DNA of 19,364 nt from Apopatocola sp963618015 (GTDB taxonomy: Bacteria; Bacillota; Clostridia; Oscillospirales; Oscillospiraceae), in NCBI GenBank assembly GCA_963618015.1, contig CAVEQS010000047.1, positions 1-19,364 on the forward strand, read 5' to 3'. Both the position numbers and the translations under genes were made by a program. Positions 1-7,310 of this stretch are shown here, one piece after another. Below the pieces are notes generated by a model. It saw only the letters and a list, made by a program, of their open reading frames with translations, did no database searches and was not told where the DNA came from. Every line of letters starts with the position of its first letter. Positions within the stretch are counted from its first letter, which is position 1.

Positions 1-34
1 TTTGTAGTGTGCCTCTCTCAAACACATTATACAA

Positions 35-94
35 GAAAACGGGAAATTTTGCGGCTTCCGTTTTCATTCCTATTTGTGCCGGTGCCGCACCGGC
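35..94. other. two small hairpins in the leader of the window
   Basis: An imperfect hairpin pairs 35-45 with 56-65 (GAAAACGGGAA against TTCCGTTTTC, one bulge). A second pairs GCCGGTG at 78-84 with CACCGGC at 88-94. Bases 1-109 hold no convincing coding region. Probably these are the 3' untranslated remains of a gene ending left of the window. The first hairpin shares the GAAAACGGGA string with the terminator that follows. Confidence 0.4.
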
Positions 95-109
95 ATGGTG
101 ATTTTTATG

Positions 110-146
110 AGAAAACGGGAGACGGAATCGCCGTCTCCCGTTTTCT
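110..146. terminator. intrinsic terminator upstream of the Sir2 gene
   Basis: A perfect 16-bp stem pairs 110-125 with 131-146 around a five-base loop (AATCG). The GC-rich core is flanked by AAAA on the left and TTTT on the right, so it can work on both strands. It most likely ends a plus-strand unit lying left of the window and insulates the promoter at 148. Confidence 0.75.
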
Positions 147-147
147 G

Positions 148-176
148 TTGCGTATATCGGAAAAAGTTGGTATAAT
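148..176 (+). promoter_or_regulatory. sigma-A type promoter for the Sir2-WecG pair
   Basis: TTGCGT at 148-153 and a consensus TATAAT at 171-176 are separated by exactly 17 bases. The start codon follows at 204 with a GGGGGAG ribosome site at 190-196. The -35 is weak but the -10 is perfect. Confidence 0.65.
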
Positions 177-203
177 ACCCTTAGTAAAAGGGGGAGTGTT
201 TCC

Positions 204-923
204 ATGCAGGACAATATTGCGGTGCTCCGCGAATGGATCGCCGGGAGCGACAACATCGTCTTTTTCGGCGGCGCGGGCGTGTCCACGGAATCCGGCATCC
301 CGGATTTTCGCAGCACGGACGGGCTGTACCGGCAGGAGTACAAATATCCCCCGGAGACGATTTTGAGCCATACGTTCTTTGAGCGGAACCCCGAAGAGTT
401 TTTCCGCTTTTACCGCGCCAAGCTCATCCCGGACAAATCGGTGCAGCCAAACGCGGCGCACCGGCGTCTCGCGGAGCTCGAACGGGAAGGAAAACTCCGT
501 GCCGTCATCACGCAGAACATCGATGGTCTCCATCAGGCCGCAGGCAGTAAGCGCGTCATTGAGCTTCACGGCTCCGTGCATCGCTGCCGCTGTGCCAAAT
601 GCGGCAAGCCCTGTCCCGAGGAGATCGTCAACACCGGTGATGGCGTTCCGCGCTGCTCGTGCGGCGGCGTGCTCCGCCCGGAAGTCGTGCTCTATGAGGA
701 GCCTCTCGCCGAGCAGGACATCACCGACGCCGTGAACTTTATCCGGAAGGCAGACGTCCTAATCGTAGGCGGCACGTCGCTCGCGGTGTACCCCGCAGCG
801 GGGCTGCGGCGCTATTACCAGGGAAGCAAGCTCGCGCTCGTGAACATGGGCGCGACGAGCTATGACGAATCGGCCGACCTTCTCATCCGCGAAAAGATCG
901 GCAAGGTATTTTCCGAGGTATGA
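204..923 (+). CDS. Sir2-family NAD-dependent protein deacylase
   Basis: A 239-residue sirtuin that removes acyl groups from lysines using NAD+, giving nicotinamide and O-acyl-ADP-ribose; cytoplasmic. Visible motifs: the NAD-binding GAGVSTESGIPDFRS at about residues 23-37, QNID at 104-107, the catalytic His in ELHGS (about residue 122), and a zinc site of Cys130/Cys133 with Cys151/Cys153. The length is normal for bacterial class U/SirTM-like enzymes. The YEE after RPEVVL replaces the FGE usual in class III, so acyl preference (acetyl, or ADP-ribosyl transfer) cannot be read off. The ATG at 204 has a GGGGGAG ribosome site seven bases upstream. Its stop overlaps the next gene by four bases (ATGA), so the two are probably translationally coupled. 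The symbol cobB is often used for such genes but is not certain here. Confidence 0.93.
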   Translation: MQDNIAVLREWIAGSDNIVFFGGAGVSTESGIPDFRSTDGLYRQEYKYPPETILSHTFFERNPEEFFRFYRAKLIPDKSVQPNAAHRRLAELEREGKLRAVITQNIDGLHQAAGSKRVIELHGSVHRCRCAKCGKPCPEEIVNTGDGVPRCSCGGVLRPEVVLYEEPLAEQDITDAVNFIRKADVLIVGGTSLAVYPAAGLRRYYQGSKLALVNMGATSYDESADLLIREKIGKVFSEV

Positions 924-1630
924 AAACAAACATTCTCGGCGTCGCGTTCGATGCGCTGACGCTCGATGAAGCCGAAGAGCGCGCGGACGCGCTGCTGCGC
1001 GCCCGGAAGGGCGGCTATATCGTAACGGCCAACCCCGAGATCGTGCTGCACAGCCGGGAGGATGCGGCGTATGCCGCCGCGGTGAACGGCGCAGACCTTG
1101 TGCTCGCCGACGGCGTGGGCGATCTTTACGCCGCGCGCATTCTGGGCACGCCCCTTCCCGAGCGCGTTGCGGGTTCGGATCTTGCGCCGCGGCTGCTCTC
1201 CCGGCTTGCGGAGCGAGGCGGCAGCGTGTTTCTCTACGGCGCGCGCCCCGGCGTCGCCGAAAGGGCGGGGGAGGCTCTGCAGAGCGCTTACCCCGGCCTT
1301 CGTATCGCCGGCACCGAAAATGGGTATATTTCCGATGAAACGGCGCTTTTTGGAGCGTTCGAAAGGGCAGAACCGGATCTTTTGCTCCTCGGCCTCGGCG
1401 CGCCGCGGCAGGAGCGCTGGATGGCGCAAAACCGGCAGAGAACGAATGCCGTCATGATCGGCGTCGGCGGATTGCTCGACGTATTCGCCGGGGACATTCC
1501 CCGCGCGCCGGAAGCCTGGCAGAAGCTGGGGCTTGAATGGCTCTACCGGCTGCTGCGCGAGCCGCGGCGCATCAAACGCATGATCCGTCTGCCGAAGATC
1601 CTTCTTCTCGCAGCGCGCGAGCGGAAATAA
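920..1630 (+). CDS. WecG/TagA/CpsF-family glycosyltransferase
   Basis: A 236-residue GT26-family enzyme. Relatives transfer N-acetylmannosamine or a related sugar onto a lipid-linked GlcNAc in wall teichoic acid or exopolysaccharide synthesis at the inner membrane face. Visible: N-terminal VTANPEIV, the LADGVGD block with Asp64, and GLGAPRQERWM with Gln164-Glu165. Asp and Gln at these positions are essential in characterised TagA. The C-terminal tail is basic and amphipathic (LYRLLREPRRIKRMIRLPK), as expected of the membrane-docking tail of TagA. The ATG overlaps the Sir2 stop by four bases. No other wall teichoic acid gene is next to it, so the acceptor is unknown; tagA is possible but unproven. 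Confidence 0.9.
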   Translation: MKTNILGVAFDALTLDEAEERADALLRARKGGYIVTANPEIVLHSREDAAYAAAVNGADLVLADGVGDLYAARILGTPLPERVAGSDLAPRLLSRLAERGGSVFLYGARPGVAERAGEALQSAYPGLRIAGTENGYISDETALFGAFERAEPDLLLLGLGAPRQERWMAQNRQRTNAVMIGVGGLLDVFAGDIPRAPEAWQKLGLEWLYRLLREPRRIKRMIRLPKILLLAARERK

Positions 1631-1633
1631 AAA

Positions 1634-1655
1634 AGGCTCTCCCGCAGGAGAGCCT
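1634..1655 (-). terminator. minus-strand intrinsic terminator of the Cys-rich peptide gene
   Basis: A perfect 9-bp stem pairs AGGCTCTCC at 1634-1642 with GGAGAGCCT at 1647-1655, loop of four. Read on the minus strand it is followed at once by a run of Ts (complement of 1629-1634), the intrinsic-terminator form. On the plus strand no T run follows, so it mainly serves the minus-strand gene, although it may also protect the 3' end of the glycosyltransferase mRNA. A second small hairpin (1682-1689 with 1692-1699) lies between it and the peptide stop. Confidence 0.75.
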
Positions 1656-1710
1656 CGCAGATGTGCGAGCAAAGTGGGAGCGCTGCGGCGAGCCGCAGCT
1701 TCCGTAAGTT

Positions 1711-1848
1711 TTAGCAGCCGCAGCCGCAGCCGTTGTTGTTTCCGCAGCCGCAGCCGTTGTTGCAGCCACAGCCGCCGCACCCGCAGCCGCAGAGCAGGAT
1801 GAGAATGATGATGATCCAGAGGCAGCCGTTATTATTTCCACAGAACAT
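1711..1848 (-). CDS. 45-residue Cys/Gly/Asn-rich membrane peptide
   Basis: A small minus-strand gene, ATG at 1848 and TAA at 1711-1713. The peptide starts MFCGNNNGCLW, continues with a hydrophobic run (residues 10-19, IIIILILL core), and ends in a tail of alternating Cys and Gly broken by NN and NNN. It has 12 cysteines (residues 3, 9, 20, 22, 24, 27, 29, 33, 35, 41, 43, 45) and 13 glycines. Upstream on the minus strand is a GGGGAAAGGG stretch at ribosome-site distance, and downstream is a good terminator. The layout (short hydrophobic core plus Gly-rich end) recalls YjcZ-type sporulation peptides, but the Cys tail differs. Metal binding, disulfide cross-linking in a spore or wall layer, or redox sensing are guesses. 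The alternative is a simple GCAGCC-type repeat with no product; the start, ribosome site and terminator argue against that. Confidence 0.72.
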   Translation of the reverse strand: MFCGNNNGCLWIIIILILLCGCGCGGCGCNNGCGCGNNNGCGCGC

Positions 1849-2008
1849 GGAGAATACCCTTTCCCCGTGCCATATTTGCGCCCCGGCCGCGCACGGCGCT
1901 CCGGCCGGTCGGTGACATCGTTTTGCAGTTCCGCCGGGGCTTCTCGCCCCGTCTGCGGTATTCTATGCCCGTGTGCCGCGGGCGGTTACAACTCCAAGGA
2001 GAGCATTT

Positions 2009-3478
2009 ATGTCTGACGAAGAAAAAATTCGGCCCGAGGCCGATCCCCCTGTCGGGCGCCACGCCGCGCCCGAGCCGCCCCCGGCGGAAGCACCGGAGAA
2101 GTCTGCCGAAGCCCCGGCGGTGCCGGAAGCATCGGAGACTGCTGCCGCGCCGGAGAAACCGGAAAAGCCGGAAGCATCCAAGCGCCCGGCGGCCAAGAGC
2201 GCGAAGCCGGGAAAAAAGAAACCGGTGCGCTCCGTGCGGACGACGCGCCCGGAGAGAAAGCCGGAGAGCGAACCGAAAAAGAAGAAAGCCTCGCCCCAGC
2301 TGGTCGAAGCCGAGCTTGACCCGCGCGAGGCGGAGCGGGCGTATATGCCCATCCGTTCGCGGCGCGACGGGCGCATCGGATGCATGGGCGGCATCATGTA
2401 TGCCGCGTTCATCCTCTGCGCAAGCGTCCTTCTTGCGGTGTTCGGCTGGATGGCGGCCTCGGACGTGCTCGCGCTCAACAAAAGTGCCGAGAGCGTGGAG
2501 ATCACACTGCCGGAGAGCGCCTTTACGCAGAAAACCGTAGACGTGACGGACGACGACGGCAACGTCACCGGCACAAAAACGATCCGCGTGGCGGACATGA
2601 ACACCGTGTCCGGCATATTGAAGGACTATGGCCTCATCAACTACAAGTGGCTCTTCCAGCTCTACTCGCGCTTCTCGAATGCCGAAGCGCAGCTCAGCCC
2701 CGGCACGTATGCGCTCACGACGAATCTCGATTACCGCGCACTTGTGAAAAAGATGCAGACCGGCGCGGATTCGCAGCTTCAGACGCTCGTGATGTTCCCC
2801 GAGGGCTACAACCTGGATCAGGTGTTCGCCAAGCTGGAGGAAAACGGTGTGTGCAGCAAGGAAGACCTTTATGCCGCCGCGGCGAACGCCGAGTTTTCGT
2901 ATGCCTTCCTTGAGGGCGTGGAGACGGGCGATCCCTACCGGCTCGAGGGCTTCCTCTTCCCGGATACGTATTACTTCTATCAGGGGATGCAGGCGTCGAG
3001 CGCGATCAACAAATTCCTATCCAACCTCCATTACCGCATCACGGACGAAATGTGGCAGAAGGCACAGGCGCTGAATCTGACGTTCCGGCAGGTGATCACG
3101 GTCGCCTCGCTCATCGAGCGCGAGGCCGCGAACGACGCCGAGCGCGCGACGATCGCCTCGGTCATCTATAACCGCTTGAACATCGGCATGCCGCTGCAGC
3201 TTGACTCCACGGTCGTATATGCCCTGCGCGAGACCGGCGAGACGACGATGTCCACCGAACTCATCCAGGCCACCGACAGCCCGTACAACACGTATCTCTA
3301 TCAGGGACTGCCCCCTGGACCGATCTGCAACCCCGGCATGAAGTCCATCGAGGCTGCGCTCAACCCCGAGCAGACCGGGTATTACTACTTTGCGCTGGAC
3401 ATGGAAACGAAGAGCATGCGCTTCTTCGCCACCCTCGCCGAGCACGAGGCCTTTGTTGCCACCCAGGATTACGGCTGA
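2009..3478 (+). CDS. mltG: endolytic murein transglycosylase MltG (YceG-like)
   Basis: A 489-residue membrane enzyme that cuts nascent glycan strands and helps terminate peptidoglycan polymerisation. The first ~120 residues are a cytoplasmic Ala/Pro/Glu/Lys-rich, probably disordered tail. A single membrane segment follows at about residues 126-150, then a LysM-like region, then the YceG catalytic domain. The catalytic Glu is Glu370 in SLIERE, followed by the family's YNRLNIGMPLQLDSTVVYAL, PYNTY and GLPPGPICNPG blocks. The start is the ATG at 2009, preceded by AAGGAGA at 1996-2002. An in-frame ATG 12 codons upstream (1973) would place this ribosome site inside the gene and is rejected. Gram-positive homologues often carry such long charged tails. 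No clear promoter is seen; a hairpin (CGGGGC/GCCCCG around 1935-1949) lies in the leader. Confidence 0.93.
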   Translation: MSDEEKIRPEADPPVGRHAAPEPPPAEAPEKSAEAPAVPEASETAAAPEKPEKPEASKRPAAKSAKPGKKKPVRSVRTTRPERKPESEPKKKKASPQLVEAELDPREAERAYMPIRSRRDGRIGCMGGIMYAAFILCASVLLAVFGWMAASDVLALNKSAESVEITLPESAFTQKTVDVTDDDGNVTGTKTIRVADMNTVSGILKDYGLINYKWLFQLYSRFSNAEAQLSPGTYALTTNLDYRALVKKMQTGADSQLQTLVMFPEGYNLDQVFAKLEENGVCSKEDLYAAAANAEFSYAFLEGVETGDPYRLEGFLFPDTYYFYQGMQASSAINKFLSNLHYRITDEMWQKAQALNLTFRQVITVASLIEREAANDAERATIASVIYNRLNIGMPLQLDSTVVYALRETGETTMSTELIQATDSPYNTYLYQGLPPGPICNPGMKSIEAALNPEQTGYYYFALDMETKSMRFFATLAEHEAFVATQDYG

Positions 3479-3488
3479 TCTGCTTAAT

Positions 3489-3604
3489 GGCTCCCTTGTG
3501 TAAAGGGAGCTGGCAGCGAAGCTGACTGAGGGATTGTCGCCTTTCGGCAAAGAAACCCTTCCGCCAAAACCTCCGGTTTTGCCACCTCCCCTGTTAGGGG
3601 AGGC
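3489..3604 (+). repeat. palindromic intergenic repeat, copy A
   Basis: About 116 bp, bounded by hairpins. The left end is GCTCCCTT/AAGGGAGC with a GTGTA loop. The right end is CCTCCCCT/AGGGGAGG with a GTT loop. Inside are blocks shared with copy B (AGCTGGCAG, GCTGACTGAGGGATTGT, a CCTTCCGCC block and CACCTCCCCT). No protein is encoded. It resembles the small non-coding palindromic repeats scattered between genes of gut Clostridia and may also act as the mltG transcription end. Confidence 0.75.
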
Positions 3605-3629
3605 AAGATAGTTTTCCGCAAGCCCGCTT

Positions 3630-3747
3630 GGCTCCCCTAATAGGGGAGCTGGCAGCCGTCAGGCTGACGGAGGGGTTGTAGCTGCCGGAAAAAGACAACC
3701 CCTCCGCCGCGGCTTTGCCGCGTCACCTCCCCTTACACAGGGGAGGC
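3630..3747 (+). repeat. palindromic intergenic repeat, copy B
   Basis: About 118 bp in the same orientation as copy A, 25 bp away. The left hairpin is GCTCCCCT/AGGGGAGC with an AAT loop, the right hairpin CCTCCCCT/AGGGGAGG with a TACAC loop. The body aligns with copy A block by block (GGCTGACGGAGGGGTTGT, CAACCCCTCCGCC, GTCACCTCCCC). The final hairpin is followed by TTTTTC at 3748, so it probably terminates transcription. The 3479-3768 gap contains these repeats and no gene. Confidence 0.75.
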
Positions 3748-3768
3748 TTTTTCTTAGTTCTTTTTTCA

Positions 3769-3797
3769 TTGTCAACGCAAAGTTAGCGTGATATAAT
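3769..3797 (+). promoter_or_regulatory. strong sigma-A promoter giving a leaderless ylmH mRNA
   Basis: TTGTCA at 3769-3774, a 17-base spacer, and a perfect TATAAT at 3792-3797. The expected transcription start, about seven bases past the -10, falls at or next to the A of the ylmH ATG at 3805. No Shine-Dalgarno sequence can be seen between the -10 and the start codon. Confidence 0.8.
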
Positions 3798-3804
3798 CGC
3801 AGCT

Positions 3805-4548
3805 ATGGAAACGAACGATCTTATCCGGCGCGCGGAGGATCTTGCCGCGCGCTGCGAGCGCACCTCGTCGGTGACGGCAACCGCCTTTCTCACCCCGGCG
3901 GAGCGCATGGAACTGCAAAACGCCCCCTCGCTGCGCTCTGCCGCTGTCGTCTATTCCGGCGGCGGAACGGAGTGCGAGCGCACGTGCGCGTTCTTCCTCC
4001 CGTTTTATCTCACCGCGGAGGAATTTGACGCCGCGGAGTATATTTCCGCGGTGCATTTTCGAAGCTTCTTCGGCGAGCCGGGTCACCGGGATTATCTCGG
4101 CGCGCTGCTCGCGCTCGGCGTGCGCCGCGAGTGGGTGGGGGACATCCGCGTCCGGGGCGCGGAGGCGTGGGTCTTCTGCCTGCCGAGCGTCGTAAAAACG
4201 CTCGCGGAGCTTGACCGTGCCGGACGGTACACCGTCCGCGGCGAGGAGATCGCCCTCGCGGACGTCCCGGAGGAAGAAGTAAAGACCGAAACCATGAGCT
4301 TCACGGTACAGAGCCTCCGGCTCGACGCCGTGACCGCAGGACTCTTCCATCTCTCCCGCACGAGCGCCGCGGAACTCATCCGGCTCGGCAGCGTGTCGCT
4401 CAACTATGTGCCGTGCCTGCACACGGACGCCGCCATCCATGACGGCGACGTTATTTCCGTGCGCGGCAAGGGGAAAGGAACGGTCACCGACACCGGCGGC
4501 CGCTCGCGCAAAGACCGTATCTTCGTCACCGCCGAACGGCGGGTCTGA
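3805..4548 (+). CDS. ylmH: YlmH-type S4 RNA-binding protein
   Basis: A 247-residue protein of the YlmH/photosystem-II-S4 family. The N-terminal part (FLTPAERMELQ, then a beta-rich region with CAFFLPFYL and RDYLGALLALGVRREWVGDI) is typical of the family. The C-terminal S4 RNA-binding domain covers about residues 171-225 (RLDAVTAGLFHLSRTSAAELIRLGSVSLN). Family members bind the large ribosomal subunit or tRNA and are linked to ribosome rescue and, by gene context, to division clusters. Here it heads an unrelated operon with an aminopeptidase 21 bases downstream and is not in a division cluster. The ATG at 3805 fits the family N-terminus but has no ribosome site, pointing to leaderless translation. 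Confidence 0.88.
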   Translation: METNDLIRRAEDLAARCERTSSVTATAFLTPAERMELQNAPSLRSAAVVYSGGGTECERTCAFFLPFYLTAEEFDAAEYISAVHFRSFFGEPGHRDYLGALLALGVRREWVGDIRVRGAEAWVFCLPSVVKTLAELDRAGRYTVRGEEIALADVPEEEVKTETMSFTVQSLRLDAVTAGLFHLSRTSAAELIRLGSVSLNYVPCLHTDAAIHDGDVISVRGKGKGTVTDTGGRSRKDRIFVTAERRV

Positions 4549-4569
4549 AAAATAGAAGGAGGAACAACC

Positions 4570-6360
4570 ATGATCCCTGAAAGACTCTCCCGGCTGCGCC
4601 GGGAAATGGAACAGCGCCATATCGACGTTTACGTCGTCCCCACGGCGGATTTCCACGAATCCGAATACGTCGGCGCGCATTTCAAAGCGCGCTCTTACAT
4701 CACCGGCTTCACCGGCAGCGCCGGCACGGCCATTATAACGATGACCGAGGCCGGTCTCTGGACGGATGCGCGCTATTTTCTTCAGGCAAAGCGCCAGCTG
4801 GAGAATACCGGCGTGACGCTCTACCGCATGGGTGAGGAGGGCGTGCCGACGATCATGGAGTATCTGCGTTCGGCGCTGCCGGAGGGCGGTACGCTCGGCT
4901 TTGACGGGCGCGTTATCAACGCGCGCCTCGGCGCGGCGTTTCTTGCGCTCGCGGAGGAAAAGCACGGAAAGCTCGCCGTCGGCGAGGATCTTATCGGCAT
5001 CATCTGGGACGACCGCCCCGAGCTGCCGCACGCGCCGGTGCGTATCCTTACGGCGGAATACTCCGGCCGCTCCACCGCGGATAAGCTCGCGGACGTGCGC
5101 GCCGAAATGAAAAAGCAGGGCGCGAGCGTCCATCTGCTCACGTCGCTCTACGATATCGCGTGGCTGCTGAACGTCCGCGGCGGCGACATTGACTATGTCC
5201 CCGTTGTGCTCTCCTATCTCGCGCTCACGGAGGAGAACTGCCTCTGGTTCGTGCAGGACGCGATTCTCACCGAAGAGCTTCGCGTCTATCTTGCCGAGAA
5301 CCACATCGAGACGCGCCCCTACGAGAGCTTCTATGACTACGCCGCCGCCATCCCCGCCGGGGAGACGGTACTGCTCGACAAGGGTGTCTGCAACTACCGC
5401 CTTGTCTCCGAGCTTTGTGAGGGTGTCCATGTGGTGGACGAGACGAACCCCTCCGTGCTCATGAAGTCCGTCAAAAACGAGACCGAACAGAAGAACACGG
5501 TCAACGCCCACATCAAGGACGGCGTCGCCGTGACGAAATTCATCTACTGGCTCAAGAAGAACATCGGCAAGGTGCCGATGACCGAGCTTTCCGCCTCCGA
5601 CTATCTCGCCGCGCGCCGCGCCGATCAGGAGGGCTTCCTGGATCTCAGCTTTGACACCATCTGCGCCTACGGCGCGCACGCCGCCATCATTCACTACGCC
5701 CCCACGCCGGAGACGGACATTCCGCTCGAAGCGCACGGCCTGCTGCTCGTAGATTCCGGCGGACACTATCTCGAGGGCACGACCGACATCACCCGCACCA
5801 TCGCCCTCGGTCCTGTGACGGACGCCGAGCGCACCGACTTCACGCGCGTCCTCCGCTCCCATCTGCATCTTGCGAACGCCCGCTTCCTCCACGGCTGCAC
5901 GGGGCTGAATCTGGATATTCTTGCCCGCGAGCCGCTGTGGGAGGCCGATCTGGACTATAAGCACGGCACCGGCCACGGTGTTGGCCACATCCTGAACGTC
6001 CACGAGGGGCCGAACGGCTTCCGCTGGCGGCAGTCGCCGGAGCGCAGCGAGGGCAGCGTTCTTGAAGAGGGCATGATTACGACCGACGAGCCGGGACTCT
6101 ACATTGAGGATGCCTACGGCATCCGCATCGAGAGCGAGCTGCTCTGCCGGAAGGGCGTGAAGAACGAGTTCGGCCAGTTCATGTACTTCCAGAATCTCAC
6201 CTGCGCGCCGATCGATCTCGACGCGATCGACGCTAACGCTCTCACTACGACGGAGCGCCGCTGGCTCAACGAGTATCACGCCGCCGTTTACGATACCGTT
6301 GCGCCGCACCTTACCGACGAGGAGCGCGCCTGGCTGCGCGACGTTACCCGCGCCATCTGA
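4570..6360 (+). CDS. M24B Xaa-Pro aminopeptidase (aminopeptidase P)
   Basis: A 596-residue metallopeptidase removing N-terminal residues that precede proline; cytoplasmic. It has the long three-domain build of the XPNPEP1-like branch: two creatinase-like domains (about 1-125 and 130-290), then the pita-bread catalytic domain and a C-terminal M24_C tail. All five metal ligands can be placed: Asp395 and Asp406 (DSGG...DITRT), His469 (HGTGHGVGH), Glu507 (DEPGLY) and Glu521 (RIESELL). The 11- and 14-residue spacings match the human enzyme. The ATG follows a GAAGGAGGAA ribosome site. It lies 21 bases after ylmH and 36 bases before the nitroreductase, so the three probably share the leaderless promoter. 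The product should be active. Confidence 0.95.
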   Translation: MIPERLSRLRREMEQRHIDVYVVPTADFHESEYVGAHFKARSYITGFTGSAGTAIITMTEAGLWTDARYFLQAKRQLENTGVTLYRMGEEGVPTIMEYLRSALPEGGTLGFDGRVINARLGAAFLALAEEKHGKLAVGEDLIGIIWDDRPELPHAPVRILTAEYSGRSTADKLADVRAEMKKQGASVHLLTSLYDIAWLLNVRGGDIDYVPVVLSYLALTEENCLWFVQDAILTEELRVYLAENHIETRPYESFYDYAAAIPAGETVLLDKGVCNYRLVSELCEGVHVVDETNPSVLMKSVKNETEQKNTVNAHIKDGVAVTKFIYWLKKNIGKVPMTELSASDYLAARRADQEGFLDLSFDTICAYGAHAAIIHYAPTPETDIPLEAHGLLLVDSGGHYLEGTTDITRTIALGPVTDAERTDFTRVLRSHLHLANARFLHGCTGLNLDILAREPLWEADLDYKHGTGHGVGHILNVHEGPNGFRWRQSPERSEGSVLEEGMITTDEPGLYIEDAYGIRIESELLCRKGVKNEFGQFMYFQNLTCAPIDLDAIDANALTTTERRWLNEYHAAVYDTVAPHLTDEERAWLRDVTRAI

Positions 6361-6396
6361 TTTTGCACGTTACCTGCTTCGGGAAGGAGAATACCT

Positions 6397-7236
6397 ATGC
6401 TTGATGAAGCCATTCGGAAGGAGATCATCCAAAAGGGGCGCGAATTCCTCAAAAGCCCGCTGGAACGGGATCCGTACGAGGAGGCGTTCGAGTCCGATCA
6501 GGATCGGAAGCTGCCGCAGCCGCCGCTCGTGAAAGCGCCCATGGCGGACGAGAGCGGGCGCATCCCGCTCACGAGAGATTTCTCCTCTCTTGCACTGAAA
6601 AACGATCTTGTCAGCCTCATCCGAGACCGTCGGAGCGCCCGCATTTATACGAACGAGCCCATGACGCTGGACGCCCTTTCGTTCCTGCTGTGGGCAACGC
6701 AGGGCATCAAGAAGATCCGCGGCAAGGCATATGCGACCATCCGCACCGTACCGTGCGGCGGTGCGCGCCACGAGTTTGAAACGTATTTGATTGTCCGCAG
6801 TGTGGAGGGCTTGCAGCCCGGCGCATACCACTATCTGCCGATGCTCCACGCGATCGAGTTTCTGCACCCGATCGAGGACATCCCGGAGACCATCACCCAA
6901 ACGCTGTGCGGCCAGAAATGGGCGGCCAAGGCCAATGTGGTGTTCTACTGGTCGGTCGTGCCCTACCGTGCCGAGTGGCGCTACGGCATCTACGCCCACC
7001 GCATCGCGCTCATTGATGCCGGCCACGTGGGACAGGCACTCTATACGGCCTGCACCGGACTGGGACTCGGGACGTGCGGCCTCGGCGCTTTCCAGCACGA
7101 GAAATGCTGCGATCTCTTCGGGCTCGACGGCGAGGAGGAGTACATCATCTACACCGCCCCCGTCGGCACGATCCGGGATGAGGATCTAAAAGAGGAAAAC
7201 GCCTTCTACCAGTTCGTGGAGGACGAGGGACTCTGA
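6397..7236 (+). CDS. SagB-type nitroreductase-family flavoprotein
   Basis: A 279-residue FMN-dependent oxidoreductase-like protein. The nitroreductase fold starts near residue 68 (SLIRDRRSARIY, an FMN-phosphate-binding Arg cluster). It continues through LLWATQGI, a GGARHEFETYL segment and a C-terminal GHVGQALYTACTGLGLGTCGLGAF block characteristic of the SagB/ThcOx subfamily. Some relatives oxidise azolines in peptide natural products, but no precursor peptide, cyclodehydratase or protease of such a pathway is nearby. A stand-alone redox or detoxification role is therefore more likely and the substrate is unknown. The ATG follows GGGAAGGAGAA. It is the last gene of the ylmH operon and runs into a strong terminator. 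Confidence 0.85.
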   Translation: MLDEAIRKEIIQKGREFLKSPLERDPYEEAFESDQDRKLPQPPLVKAPMADESGRIPLTRDFSSLALKNDLVSLIRDRRSARIYTNEPMTLDALSFLLWATQGIKKIRGKAYATIRTVPCGGARHEFETYLIVRSVEGLQPGAYHYLPMLHAIEFLHPIEDIPETITQTLCGQKWAAKANVVFYWSVVPYRAEWRYGIYAHRIALIDAGHVGQALYTACTGLGLGTCGLGAFQHEKCCDLFGLDGEEEYIIYTAPVGTIRDEDLKEENAFYQFVEDEGL

Positions 7237-7256
7237 ACGTTACAATGTAATAATGC

Positions 7257-7289
7257 AAAAAGCTCACGGATTTGATCCGTGAGCTTTTT
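7257..7289. terminator. bidirectional terminator between convergent units
   Basis: A perfect stem pairs 7257-7271 with 7275-7289 around a TTG loop. It begins with AAAAA and ends with TTTTT, and a G/C pair extends it at each side. It ends the ylmH operon on the plus strand and the phosphate transporter on the minus strand. Confidence 0.9.
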
Positions 7290-7310
7290 GCTGCCTATGA
7301 TAGCCGCGTC

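Noticed and set aside
1711..1800. GCAGCC-rich tract as a simple microsatellite
   Set aside because: On the minus strand it reads as an unbroken Cys-Gly tail with a proper start, ribosome site and terminator, so a small gene explains it better.
3489..3747. Possible CRISPR array in the repeat region
   Set aside because: There are only two units of about 117 bp with internal hairpins, no short regular repeats with unique spacers and no cas genes.
3772..6309. 845-codon open frame on the minus strand, antisense to ylmH and the aminopeptidase
   Set aside because: It is opposite two well-recognised genes with intact motifs; long antisense frames are expected from the GC-rich codon pattern. It has no ribosome site and the protein shows no recognisable fold.
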